From UBA6398 sp963644855 (GTDB taxonomy: Bacteria > Bacteroidota > Bacteroidia > Bacteroidales > Bacteroidaceae), in the NCBI GenBank assembly GCA_963644855.1, contig CAVIQL010000008.1, positions 19,864-83,863 on the forward strand: 64,000 nt of DNA, given 5' to 3'. Positions within the stretch are counted from its first letter, which is position 1. Each line of letters begins with the position of its first letter. The notes under the pieces are model-generated. The model was not told where the DNA came from and did not search any database. It worked only from the letters and a program-made list of their open reading frames with translations. Shown here piece by piece: positions 26,414-34,845 of this stretch. Both the position numbers and the translations under genes were made by a program.

Positions 26414-26581
26414 ACAATATCCGACATTTTTTAAATAATATCGGACATTATTTGAATAATATCAGACATTGTTTTTACGACATCGGATATCGTTTTTACG
26501 AGGTCAGATATAATTTAAATTTCAAGCCTTGGAATTTAAATTATATGGCTTGGAATTTTTACGATAAGGCATGTGGTTTTT
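26414..26581. repeat. 21-bp dyad repeat array 6 (eight units, three core types)
   Basis: Units start every 21 bp from 26414 to 26561. Units 1-5 are type A: AATATCCGACATT, AATATCGGACATT, AATATCAGACATT, GACATCGGATATC and GAGGTCAGATATA. Units 6-7 are type C (CAAGCCTTGGAATT, ATGGCTTGGAATT), and unit 8 is type B (GATAAGGCATGTGG). All three types keep the same register. Confidence 0.93.
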
Positions 26582-26763
26582 TTAGGGTGGAAAATGTTTC
26601 TCCCGAAATCCCGTGCATGTGCTACGGAGATAGAACAAAAAATCACGTCATGCAATCTTTTGCACACGCATTCCAACACATTCTCAATGGAAAACTCTGC
26701 CATAATTTCGCAAAACGTCCTTAAAAAACCGAGATAACATTGGGTTATATGGTTTTTGCTTCG

Positions 26764-26771
26764 TATTTTTG
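26764..26771 (+). promoter_or_regulatory. lpxD: -7 promoter element of the lpx operon
   Basis: TATTTTTG matches TAnnTTTG; the transcript would start near 26778, 60 nt before the lpxD ATG at 26840. Confidence 0.6.
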
Positions 26772-26839
26772 CAATAATGATACGTATTATGCCCTTGTAT
26801 AGACAACGGGGACATGTATGGGGAAATCTTAAAGACAGA

Positions 26840-27886
26840 ATGGAATTTACAGCCCAACAAATAGCCGCCTATCTCGGCGGAAAGGTTGAAGGAAACGAAA
26901 ATGCCGCAGTAAGCACGTTTTCTAATATAGATACAGCCGAAAATGGCGCACTTACATTTTATTACGCCAAAGAGTTTGAAAACTTCGTGTATGAAACCAA
27001 CGCCAGCATAGTGCTTGTGCCAGAAGACTTCAAGTCTGCACAAACGCCCAAGGCTACACTTATACGCGTAAAAGACCCTCGCGAAGCCGTCGCAAGACTT
27101 CTGAACCTCTATGAGCAGAGCAAACCCAAACGACAAGGCGTGAGCGACCGAGCATATGTGAGCAAAACAGCCAAGATAGGCAAAGATGTTTACGTAGCTC
27201 CGCTTGCATACATCGGCGATGGGGTAACGGTGGGCGACGGTACGCAAATATATGCCAATGTAACCATTGAAGAGGGCAGCACAATAGGCGAAGGCTGCAA
27301 AATATATCCCAACGTTTCGATATATCACGACTGCAAAATAGGCTCAAACGTTATACTGCATTCAGGCTGCGTGATAGGAGCCGACGGATTTGGTTTTGCA
27401 CCCACTCCCGAGGGCTACGAAAAAATTCCGCAGATAGGCAATGTTGAAATAGGCGACAACGTGGAAATAGGAGCCAATACCTGTGTGGATCGCTCCATGA
27501 TGGGAACAACCAAGATAGGCAACGGCGTAAAACTCGACAACCTTGTGCAAATTGCACACAACGACGTAATAGGCGCAAACACCGTGATGTCGGCACAAGT
27601 GGGAGTGGCAGGCTCAACAAAGATAGGCGAATGGTGCATGTTTGGCGGACAAGTGGGCATAACGGGACACGCAAAAATAGCTTCCCACACCCATTCGGGC
27701 GCACAGGCAGGAATTGCCGGCACAATACTCAAAGAGGGACAAACCGTGCTTGGCTCTCCGGCTATCGACGCACGACGTTTTGCCAAAGCAGCAGCCGTGT
27801 TCCGTAATCTCCCCGAAATGTACAAGCAAGTAAACGCCTTGCAAAAACAAATGGACAATCTTAATAACGATAATAAAGAAAAATAG
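26840..27886 (+). CDS. lpxD: UDP-3-O-acylglucosamine N-acyltransferase
   Basis: 348 residues: an N-terminal uridine-binding domain (MEFTAQQIAAYLGGKVEGNE), then a left-handed beta-helix of hexapeptide repeats (IGKDVYVAPLAYIGDGVTVG), with GFGFAP-type and HNDVIGANTV motifs, and a C-terminal helix. LpxD adds the second acyl chain in lipid A synthesis. The start at 26840 matches the family; upstream codons lie in the leader. It is followed by lpxC-fabZ after 6 bp. Confidence 0.95.
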   Translation: MEFTAQQIAAYLGGKVEGNENAAVSTFSNIDTAENGALTFYYAKEFENFVYETNASIVLVPEDFKSAQTPKATLIRVKDPREAVARLLNLYEQSKPKRQGVSDRAYVSKTAKIGKDVYVAPLAYIGDGVTVGDGTQIYANVTIEEGSTIGEGCKIYPNVSIYHDCKIGSNVILHSGCVIGADGFGFAPTPEGYEKIPQIGNVEIGDNVEIGANTCVDRSMMGTTKIGNGVKLDNLVQIAHNDVIGANTVMSAQVGVAGSTKIGEWCMFGGQVGITGHAKIASHTHSGAQAGIAGTILKEGQTVLGSPAIDARRFAKAAAVFRNLPEMYKQVNALQKQMDNLNNDNKEK

Positions 27887-27892
27887 AATATC

Positions 27893-29278
27893 ATGCTCAA
27901 ACAAACAACTCTGAACGGCAGTTTCTCACTCTATGGCAAAGGACTGCATACAGGCTTGAACCTTACGGTAACTTTCAACCCTGCAGACGAAAATACTGGC
28001 TACAAAATACAGAGAATTGATCTCGAAGGCGAACCAATAATAAACGCTATAGCCGAAAATGTAGTAGAAACCACACGCGGCACAGTAGTAGCAAAAGGCG
28101 ACGCACGCTGCTCTACAATAGAACATGCCATGGCTGCTCTTTACGCTTTGGGCATTGACAATTGCCTAATGCAAGTAAACGGTCCGGAATTCCCAATCCT
28201 CGACGGTTCTTCGGAGCCTTTCGTTGAAAACATCTTGAGAGTGGGAATAAAAGAACAGAATGCCCCCAAAGACTTCTACATCATCAAAAAGAAAATAGAA
28301 GTTTACGACGAAGCCACCGGCTCCTCCGTAATAATTCTACCCGATGAAGAATTCAGCATAACGGCAATGATTTCCTATGAGTCCAAATGGTTTTCAAGCC
28401 AATTTGCTACACTCAACAGCCTATCCGATTTCAAACAGGAAATATCCTCTGCACGCACATTTGTATTCATGCGCGAAGTAGAACCACTGCTTAAAGCCGG
28501 ATTGATAAAAGGCGGCGATCTCAACAATGCCATAGTAATTTACGAGCAAGAACTGAGTCAGGAACGCCTTGACCAAATAGCAGATGAAATGAAACTGCCG
28601 CACCGCGATGCAACAAAGCTCGGATTTATCTCACATCGCCCCTTGCAATGGGCAAATGAGCCGGCACGCCATAAACTTCTCGACATCGTAGGCGACATGG
28701 CCTTGGTGGGACGCCCAATAAAAGGCAGAATAATCGCTACACGTCCGGGACATACTATAAATAATAAGTTTGCTCGTGAATTGCGACGCGAAATACGCGC
28801 ACACGAAATACAAGCGCCAACATACGATCCCAACGAAGAACCAATCATGGACGTTAATCGTATACGCCAATTGCTTCCTCATCGCTACCCAATGCAACTT
28901 GTCGACAAAGTAATAGCAATGGGTTCAAACCAAATCGTAGCTGTTAAAAACGTAACCTCAAACGAACCATTCTTTACTGGTCACTTCCCACAGGAACCCG
29001 TAATGCCGGGCGTTTTGCAAGTAGAAGCAATGGCACAAGCCGGCGGTTTACTCGTGTTGAGTACCGTGGACGAGCCAGAACGTTGGAGCACGTATTTCAT
29101 GAAAATCGATGATGTGAAATTCCGTCGCAAAGTAGTGCCGGGAGATACGTTGATATTCAACGTACGTCTGCTTGCGCCCGTGCGCCATGGCGTTTCTTCG
29201 ATGAAAGGTTTCGTTTTCGTGGGAGAACAAATAGCTTGCGAGGCAACATTCACCGCGCAAATCGTGAAGAATAAGTGA
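27893..29278 (+). CDS. lpxC/fabZ: Bifunctional LpxC deacetylase / FabZ 3-hydroxyacyl-ACP dehydratase
   Basis: 461 residues. LpxC covers about residues 1-305, with the zinc His in STIEHAMAAL and the HRPLQWANEPARHKLLDIVG block. FabZ covers about 315-461, with LLPHRYPMQLVD and the active-site GHFPQEPVMPGVLQVEAMAQ. LpxC removes acetate from UDP-3-O-acyl-GlcNAc, the committed lipid A step, and FabZ dehydrates hydroxyacyl-ACP for fatty acid synthesis. The fusion is typical of Bacteroidetes and ties both uses of hydroxyacyl-ACP to one polypeptide. Confidence 0.97.
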   Translation: MLKQTTLNGSFSLYGKGLHTGLNLTVTFNPADENTGYKIQRIDLEGEPIINAIAENVVETTRGTVVAKGDARCSTIEHAMAALYALGIDNCLMQVNGPEFPILDGSSEPFVENILRVGIKEQNAPKDFYIIKKKIEVYDEATGSSVIILPDEEFSITAMISYESKWFSSQFATLNSLSDFKQEISSARTFVFMREVEPLLKAGLIKGGDLNNAIVIYEQELSQERLDQIADEMKLPHRDATKLGFISHRPLQWANEPARHKLLDIVGDMALVGRPIKGRIIATRPGHTINNKFARELRREIRAHEIQAPTYDPNEEPIMDVNRIRQLLPHRYPMQLVDKVIAMGSNQIVAVKNVTSNEPFFTGHFPQEPVMPGVLQVEAMAQAGGLLVLSTVDEPERWSTYFMKIDDVKFRRKVVPGDTLIFNVRLLAPVRHGVSSMKGFVFVGEQIACEATFTAQIVKNK

Positions 29279-29297
29279 TAATCAAATCTCTGCCATA

Positions 29298-30071
29298 ATG
29301 AGTAAAATAAGTCCCTTGGCTTTTATCGATCCCGAGGCTAAAATTGGAAAGAATTGCGAGATCGGAGCGTTTTGTTTCGTTGATAAAAATGTAGAAATCG
29401 GCGACAACAATGTTTTGATGAACAGTGTTACCGTGTTGAGCGGCGCGCGAATAGGAAATGGCAATACTATTTTTCCCGGAGCCGTTATCAGTGCCGTTCC
29501 GCAGGATTTGAAATTTCGCGGAGAAGAGACCACGGCAATAGTGGGAGACAACAATAAAATTCGCGAAAACGTTACCATAAACAGAGGTACAGCTTCGAAA
29601 GGAAGAACTATAGTTGGTTCGGACAATCTACTCATGGAAGGAGTGCATGTAGCCCATGATGTAACTCTTGGTAGTGGCTGTATCATCGGGAACTCTACTA
29701 AAATAGCAGGGGAAGTTATTATCGATGATTATGCTGTGATTAGTGCAAACGTTTTAATTCATCAATTTTGCCACGTGGGCGGATATGTTATGATTGGTGG
29801 GGGCACACGTTTCAGCCAAGATATACCGCCGTATGTAATGGTAGCCCGCGAGCCTGCCGCATATCAGGGATTGAATATCGTAGGGTTGCGCCGCCGGGGA
29901 TTTTCAAACGAGACTATCGAAAACATTCACGAGGCATATCGTTTGCTCTACCAGAGTGGAAAACTTCGTAGCGAGAGCATTGAGGAGATAAAGAGCAAAC
30001 TTCCCATGTCAAAGGAGATTGTGTATATCATAAACTTTGTGGAGACCGCCACGCGCGGTATCATAAAATAA
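29298..30071 (+). CDS. lpxA: UDP-N-acetylglucosamine O-acyltransferase
   Basis: 257 residues of hexapeptide beta-helix (IGKNCEIGAFCFVDKNVEIG, NVTINRGT, catalytic His in GVHVAHDVTLG) with the C-terminal helical region (ETIENIHEAYRLLYQSG). LpxA carries out the first lipid A acylation. It lies 19 bp after lpxC-fabZ in the lpxD-lpxC/fabZ-lpxA operon. Confidence 0.97.
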   Translation: MSKISPLAFIDPEAKIGKNCEIGAFCFVDKNVEIGDNNVLMNSVTVLSGARIGNGNTIFPGAVISAVPQDLKFRGEETTAIVGDNNKIRENVTINRGTASKGRTIVGSDNLLMEGVHVAHDVTLGSGCIIGNSTKIAGEVIIDDYAVISANVLIHQFCHVGGYVMIGGGTRFSQDIPPYVMVAREPAAYQGLNIVGLRRRGFSNETIENIHEAYRLLYQSGKLRSESIEEIKSKLPMSKEIVYIINFVETATRGIIK

Positions 30072-30101
30072 TGCCGCAAGGAGGGCGCAAGCATATTTGA
30101 T

Positions 30102-30677
30102 ATGATTTTTAGATTCACCATTGTAAGCGACGAGGTTGACGAGTTTTTTCGTGAGATACGCATTGATGCCGATGCCACATTCCTCGATTTCTGTCAGGCA
30201 ATACTTGGTACGTGCAAATACTCCGATGATCAGATGACGAGTTTCTATATCACCGATGATGAATGGGAGAAAGTTTGCGAGATAACGCGTGAAGACATGG
30301 GCTTTTCCTCTTATGACGAGGACGTTTATACGATGGAGAATACCTCTTTGCGCAGTTTGCTCGACGATGTACCCATGCGATTGAAATTCATCTTCGACAC
30401 GTTTAACAACCGTGCTTTCTATATAGAACTAAAAGAGATGATTCCTGGCAAAAACCTTAAAACTGCCGAAATCACACGCAGCATTGGCGATGCGCCACAG
30501 GAGATCCTCATAGAGGAACCCACACCTAAGAAGGGCAAAAAGGCTCAGACGGGCGAAGAAAACTTTATGGGTGAAGATTTCTACGGGTCCGAAGGATTTG
30601 ATGACGAAGAATTGGGCAACGAAGGGCTTGATATAAGCGACACTCCCTTTGGTGCCGACGAAGATATGCGATATTGA
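30102..30677 (+). CDS. Plasmid pRiA4b ORF-3-like protein
   Basis: 191 residues. The N-terminal alpha/beta domain (MIFRFTIVSDEVDEFFREIR, TFLDFCQAILG, SFYITDDEWEK, FIFDTFNNRAFYIEL) fits the pRiA4b ORF-3-like family (PF07929). The C-terminal 60 residues are acidic and probably disordered. The function is unknown. It recurs between lpxA and miaA in Bacteroidales, so it is a chromosomal housekeeping gene rather than a mobile one despite the name. It overlaps the miaA start. Confidence 0.8.
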   Translation: MIFRFTIVSDEVDEFFREIRIDADATFLDFCQAILGTCKYSDDQMTSFYITDDEWEKVCEITREDMGFSSYDEDVYTMENTSLRSLLDDVPMRLKFIFDTFNNRAFYIELKEMIPGKNLKTAEITRSIGDAPQEILIEEPTPKKGKKAQTGEENFMGEDFYGSEGFDDEELGNEGLDISDTPFGADEDMRY

Positions 30678-31593
30678 TTCCCCATTGGGTAATCTCATTG
30701 TAATAACAGGGCCTACGGCGGTGGGGAAAACCGCTTTGTGCATACGATTGGCGCAAATTTTTAGTGCGCCAATCGTTAATGCCGACTCGCGACAGGTTTA
30801 TCGCGAGATGCAGATCGGCACTGCGCGCCCCGATGAGCGGGAACTTGCGCAGGCTGATTTTTATTTTGTGGGCAATCTTTCGATTCACGACTATTATAGC
30901 GCGGCGCGTTACGAGGCTGATGCTTTGAAACAAATCGAATTGCTTCATAAAACCCACGACAATGTGATACTTTCGGGCGGTAGCATGATGTATGTAGATG
31001 CTGTGGTAAAAGGCATTGACGATATCCCAACAATTCCCGAAAATATACGTATAGAGATGCGCCGGCGTTTGGAAACCGAAGGATTGCAAGCGCTTGGCGA
31101 AGAATTGCGAAGCCTTGACCCGGAATATCATTCGGTTGTAGATTTGAAAAATCCGCGCCGTGTGGTTCATGCACTTGAAATATGCCACGCCACAGGCAAG
31201 ACCTACACATCGTTTCGCGTTCGAAATGTAAAGGCACGCCCGTTCCATGCCATTAAAATAGGACTGAACATTCCGCGCCCCGAATTGTTTGAACGCATCA
31301 ACAAGCGTGTGGACAAGATGATGGAAAACGGGCTGCTCGAAGAGGCACGTCGGCTTTATCCCATGCGCAATCTTACGGCTCTCAACACGGTTGGCTACAA
31401 CGAGATGTTCAAATATTTCGACGGAGAATTCACTTTGACCCAAGCTGTTGAGAGAATGAAGAAAAACACCCGGGTTTATGCCAAAAAACAACTTACATGG
31501 TATAAACGCGACGAAGAAATCACGTGGTTTAGTCCTGATGATGTTGACGCAATACAGGATTTCATAGTTCGCCAAACCGAGAAAAACCGCTGA
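30649..31593 (+). CDS. miaA: tRNA dimethylallyltransferase
   Basis: About 314 residues with a P-loop GPTAVGKTA, then NADSRQVYREM (substrate/DSxQ motif) and KKQLTWYKRDEEITWF. MiaA adds the isoprenoid of i6A37 in tRNAs reading UNN codons. There is no ATG in frame near the N-terminus: candidates are TTG 30649, GTG 30652 or TTG 30685 (giving MGNLIVITGP). The first two overlap the preceding gene, so translation is probably coupled and the start remains uncertain. Confidence 0.93.
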   Translation: MVPTKICDIDSPLGNLIVITGPTAVGKTALCIRLAQIFSAPIVNADSRQVYREMQIGTARPDERELAQADFYFVGNLSIHDYYSAARYEADALKQIELLHKTHDNVILSGGSMMYVDAVVKGIDDIPTIPENIRIEMRRRLETEGLQALGEELRSLDPEYHSVVDLKNPRRVVHALEICHATGKTYTSFRVRNVKARPFHAIKIGLNIPRPELFERINKRVDKMMENGLLEEARRLYPMRNLTALNTVGYNEMFKYFDGEFTLTQAVERMKKNTRVYAKKQLTWYKRDEEITWFSPDDVDAIQDFIVRQTEKNR

Positions 31594-31655
31594 ATAAGCG
31601 CAGTTTTTGTAGAGATTGTAAGTCGTTGTGTATGTGTGGTATACAAATGATGAAA

Positions 31656-31760
31656 AATATAAGGCATTTCGTTTTTCTAATGTCAGACATTATTTAAAAA
31701 AGGTCTGACATTGTTTAAAAAATATCGGATATTATTTTTACGAAATACGCATGTCGTTGA
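31656..31760. repeat. 21-bp dyad repeat array 7 (five units)
   Basis: Units start at 31656, 31677, 31698, 31719 and 31740. A type B opener (ATAAGGCATTTCG) is followed by AATGTCAGACATT, AAGGTCTGACATT and AATATCGGATATT, and closed by GAAATACGCATGTCG. It lies 62 bp past the miaA stop and about 50 bp before the PBP promoter. Confidence 0.92.
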
Positions 31761-31811
31761 AACCATTTCAAAAACAAGAGAAACTACTTAGCAGAACTCA
31801 CATTTAATTAC

Positions 31812-31819
31812 TACTTTTG
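31812..31819 (+). promoter_or_regulatory. -7 promoter element of the class A PBP gene
   Basis: TACTTTTG matches TAnnTTTG; the transcript start would be near 31826, 35 nt before the ATG. Confidence 0.6.
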
Positions 31820-31860
31820 CAGAGTGATGTCAAGTATGTCATAGCATAATATAGAATAAA

Positions 31861-34362
31861 ATGAACAAAAAAAAGGACAGCAAAATCAAATCGCTGCTTT
31901 TATTTCTGAAAACGAAGTTCAAACAATTCGGAAGCTGGTATAAAGGACAGTTCAAAGGCCGCCCCTGGTGGTATAAAACCATTGCTGGAATATTGTCGTT
32001 CTTTGCCTTTGTGATAATATACTTCACGGCGGTAAACTTGAACTTCTTATGGTTGTTCGGAAAGTCTCCTACTATCCACAGCATCATGAATCCCGAAACC
32101 TCCGAGGCTTCGGAACTATATAGCGAGGACGGACAGTTGATAGGAAAGTATTTCAACGAAAACCGCACCCCGGTGAAATATTCCGAGATATCCCCCGTGT
32201 TTTTCAAAGCCTTGATTGATACCGAGGACGAACGCTTCTATCATCACCACGGCATAGATTTTACCGGCATATTCGCAGCTGCAAAAGATATGATGCACGG
32301 GCATGCGCGCGGAGCCTCAACAATTACGCAGCAATTGGTGAAAAATATGTTTCGTGTGCGCACACAATATTCCACAGGACTGCTCGGATATGTTCCGGGA
32401 CTGAAAATCCTAATAATGAAAAGCAAGGAATGGGTGCTCGCAGTAGAACTTGAAATGTTTTACAACAAGGAACAAATTCTCACAATGTATGCCAATACCG
32501 TAGATTTCGGTTCAAACGCCTACGGCATCAAGACTGCGGCAAAAACCTACTTCAATACCACTCCGCGTGAACTTTCTGCCACACAGTCGGCGGTACTCGT
32601 GGGATTGCTCAAGGCTACGAGTTACTACAATCCTCGTATGAATCCCAAAAACAGCCTGAAACGTCGCAACGTGGTGCTCGACAATATGCAGCAACACGGA
32701 CATTTGAGCGCCGAAGAGTGTGATTCGCTCAAACAAACTCCCATAGAGCTCAATTTCAAAGTAGAAACAGCCTACGACGGCAAGGCATTGTATTTCCGCG
32801 AAGCCGTGGCCGACGAATTGAAACAGTGGTGCAAAGACAATGGTATCGACCTTTACAGCGCAGGACTCAAGATATATTCCACACTAAACATGAAAATGCA
32901 GGAATATGCCGAGAAAGCGCTCGTAAAGCAAATGAAAAACGTGCAGAGAAACTTTAGAAATCATTGGGGTAACGAAGATCCGTGGCGAGATGAGAACCAT
33001 AATGTGATTCCAAACTTTATTGAAAACCTCGCAAAGCGTACTTCGCAATACAAAGAGCTTGAACAGAAATACGGAGTCAATACAGATTCAATCAACTACT
33101 ATCTTAATCAGAAACACACCGTAAAACTTTTCGATTACGACGGAGAGAAAGAGCAGGAAATGTCCACAATGGACTCCATTAGGTACATGGTAAAATTCAT
33201 GCATGCGGGTTTGGTTGCAATGGAACCCAATAACGGGCACGTTAAAGCCTGGGTTGGTGATATTGATTTCAAATCCTGGAAATATGATAAGGTTACAGCT
33301 ATGCGCCAACCGGGTTCTACGTTCAAACTGTTCGTATATACCGAGGCAATGAACCGAGGAATTACGCCTTGCGACCGCCGTCGCGACGAATACTTCGCAA
33401 TGGATGTTTACGATAGCAAGAAACACGAAATGGTGCGCTGGGCTCCGACGAATGCAAACGGTAATTTTTCGGGCGATAGTGTTCCTCTGCTTTCGGCTTT
33501 CGCGCAAAGTATAAACAGTATCGCAGTGCGTTTGGGTCAGGAGGTTGGAATTTCAAACGTTATCAAGACTGCTCACGCCATGGGTATAAAATCGAAACTC
33601 GACGATACGCCATCGCTTTCTCTTGGTGCGAGCGACGTAAATCTACTCGAACTCGTGGACGCTTATTCTACGGTGGCAAACGATGGACGTCAGATTTCGC
33701 CGGTGCTTGTTACTAAAATCGTTGACCGTCATGGCAAGGTTATTTACACGGCACCCGAAGAAAGTCATCAGGCTATCCCTTATCGTTCGGCTTATTTCAT
33801 GCAAAAGATGCTCGAAGGTGGCTTGAATTTGGCAGGAGGTACGTCAATGCCGCTCGGAGGATACGTGGGACCGTATCGAAAAACCACTGATTTTGGCGGC
33901 AAAACGGGAACGAGCAACAATCATAGCGATGCATGGTTTGTAGGAGTAACTCCCGGACTTGTGGCAGGCGCTTGGGTGGGCGGAGAATACCGTTCCATTC
34001 ACTTTCGTACCGGTGCGCTGGGGCAGGGAAGCCGCACCGCGCTCCCGATAGTGGGATATTTCATGCAGTCGGTGTTTGGTGATTCGCAATTTTCTAAATA
34101 CCAGCGCAAATTCGGCGCAGCCAAGGAGCAGATTTCCCCGTCTTGTTATTCTTGCAACTATGTTCCGCGTTCCAAGGCGCGCAAGGATTCCATTCAGGCG
34201 GCAAAAGACAGTCTTGAATTCAATATTAGCGAAGGCGATATGCTGCTCGAGGATAACCATTCCGAAGGTGGCGAGAACAAAGCCGTAGACCCTGCTGCCG
34301 AAAAGAAGAAAAAGAAAAAACACGATAACGGAGAGGTGAATTTTGACGATATCGTGGGATAA
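31861..34362 (+). CDS. Class A penicillin-binding protein (PBP1A type)
   Basis: 833 residues: a basic cytoplasmic N-terminus, one transmembrane helix (about 41-62), a GT51 glycosyltransferase domain (catalytic Glu122 in DTEDERFYHHHG; GASTITQQLVKNMF) and a transpeptidase domain with Ser486-x-x-Lys489, Ser550-Ile-Asn552 and Lys681-Thr-Gly683. It polymerises and crosslinks peptidoglycan outside the inner membrane. The C-terminal tail is acidic then Lys-rich (EKKKKKKHDNG). It is monocistronic, with its own promoter and terminator. Confidence 0.95.
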   Translation: MNKKKDSKIKSLLLFLKTKFKQFGSWYKGQFKGRPWWYKTIAGILSFFAFVIIYFTAVNLNFLWLFGKSPTIHSIMNPETSEASELYSEDGQLIGKYFNENRTPVKYSEISPVFFKALIDTEDERFYHHHGIDFTGIFAAAKDMMHGHARGASTITQQLVKNMFRVRTQYSTGLLGYVPGLKILIMKSKEWVLAVELEMFYNKEQILTMYANTVDFGSNAYGIKTAAKTYFNTTPRELSATQSAVLVGLLKATSYYNPRMNPKNSLKRRNVVLDNMQQHGHLSAEECDSLKQTPIELNFKVETAYDGKALYFREAVADELKQWCKDNGIDLYSAGLKIYSTLNMKMQEYAEKALVKQMKNVQRNFRNHWGNEDPWRDENHNVIPNFIENLAKRTSQYKELEQKYGVNTDSINYYLNQKHTVKLFDYDGEKEQEMSTMDSIRYMVKFMHAGLVAMEPNNGHVKAWVGDIDFKSWKYDKVTAMRQPGSTFKLFVYTEAMNRGITPCDRRRDEYFAMDVYDSKKHEMVRWAPTNANGNFSGDSVPLLSAFAQSINSIAVRLGQEVGISNVIKTAHAMGIKSKLDDTPSLSLGASDVNLLELVDAYSTVANDGRQISPVLVTKIVDRHGKVIYTAPEESHQAIPYRSAYFMQKMLEGGLNLAGGTSMPLGGYVGPYRKTTDFGGKTGTSNNHSDAWFVGVTPGLVAGAWVGGEYRSIHFRTGALGQGSRTALPIVGYFMQSVFGDSQFSKYQRKFGAAKEQISPSCYSCNYVPRSKARKDSIQAAKDSLEFNISEGDMLLEDNHSEGGENKAVDPAAEKKKKKKHDNGEVNFDDIVG

Positions 34363-34386
34363 TACCACGCTATATATATGGAATAC

Positions 34387-34420
34387 AATCCCGCATGGTG
34401 CAGACTGTGCGGGATTTTTG
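34387..34420 (+). terminator. Terminator after the PBP gene
   Basis: AATCCCGCA pairs with TGCGGGATT around a 12-nt loop, followed by TTTG. It lies 25 bp past the stop. Confidence 0.85.
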
Positions 34421-34445
34421 TTGCGGAATATGGGGAATGATTTGG

Positions 34446-34592
34446 CTAACGTGGCGTCTTGTTTTTTCAATAAACCTTGTCGCGAAAACAAGGTCTGACA
34501 TCGTAAAAATTCCAAGGCTTCTAATTTAAATTCCGCCGCATATAATTTAAATTTCAACCGACCTCGTAAAAACGAGATGCCTTGTGGTTTCC
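34446..34592. repeat. 21-bp dyad repeat array 8 (seven units, mostly types B and C)
   Basis: Units start at 34446, 34467, 34488, 34509, 34530, 34551 and 34572. They include GTGGCGTCTTG, ATAAACCTTGTCG, AAGGTCTGACATC, CCAAGGCTTCTAATT, CCGCCGCATATAATT, CAACCGACCTCG and GAGATGCCTTGTGG. It is the most divergent array, with only one clear type A dyad. It lies between the PBP and purF-like genes. Confidence 0.85.
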
Positions 34593-34804
34593 TGACGGTT
34601 TGATATCGCCAGAAGCATATAATATATTGTGCAGAAAATGTCGTATGGCGCAGTGAAGAAACCGTGGGAAAATTGTAGAAAAAGCAATGCTTTGCTTCGT
34701 GGAAAAGTACTGTTTCGGGCGTGGTTTGTTGCATTTTGCATCATAGGGCGAGCAATATGTGCGATAATATATATACGATGAGCGTGGAGTATTACGGATT
34801 TTTT

Positions 34805-34812
34805 TAATTTTG
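34805..34812 (+). promoter_or_regulatory. -7 promoter element of the purF-like gene
   Basis: TAATTTTG matches TAnnTTTG, 34 nt before the ATG at 34846. Confidence 0.55.
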
Positions 34813-34845
34813 TCGAAACTTACACCTTTTTATTAACCAGAATTT

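Larger units (their letters stand above)
26267..26839. other. Intergenic region between mutL and lpxD
   Basis: This 573-bp region holds a terminator (26303-26333), the eight-unit repeat array 6 (26414-26581), about 180 bp without recognisable content and the lpxD promoter (26764-26771). An apparent reading frame across the array is a by-product of its 21-bp period. Confidence 0.75.

Noticed and set aside
26395..26724. Open frame of 109 codons across array 6 with repeated NNIRHYL-like heptads
   Set aside because: The 21-bp unit is a whole number of codons, so one frame stays open by design. The downstream part is low-quality sequence and no ribosome-binding or family evidence exists.
30102..30677. 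pRiA4b ORF-3-like name as a sign of a plasmid or transposon
   Set aside because: The gene sits in the usual lpxA-miaA context of Bacteroidales and no mobile-element ends or transposase are near.
33844..34734. 296-codon open frame antisense to the end of the PBP gene and array 8
   Set aside because: It runs opposite a certain gene and through the terminator and repeats; no coding signal.
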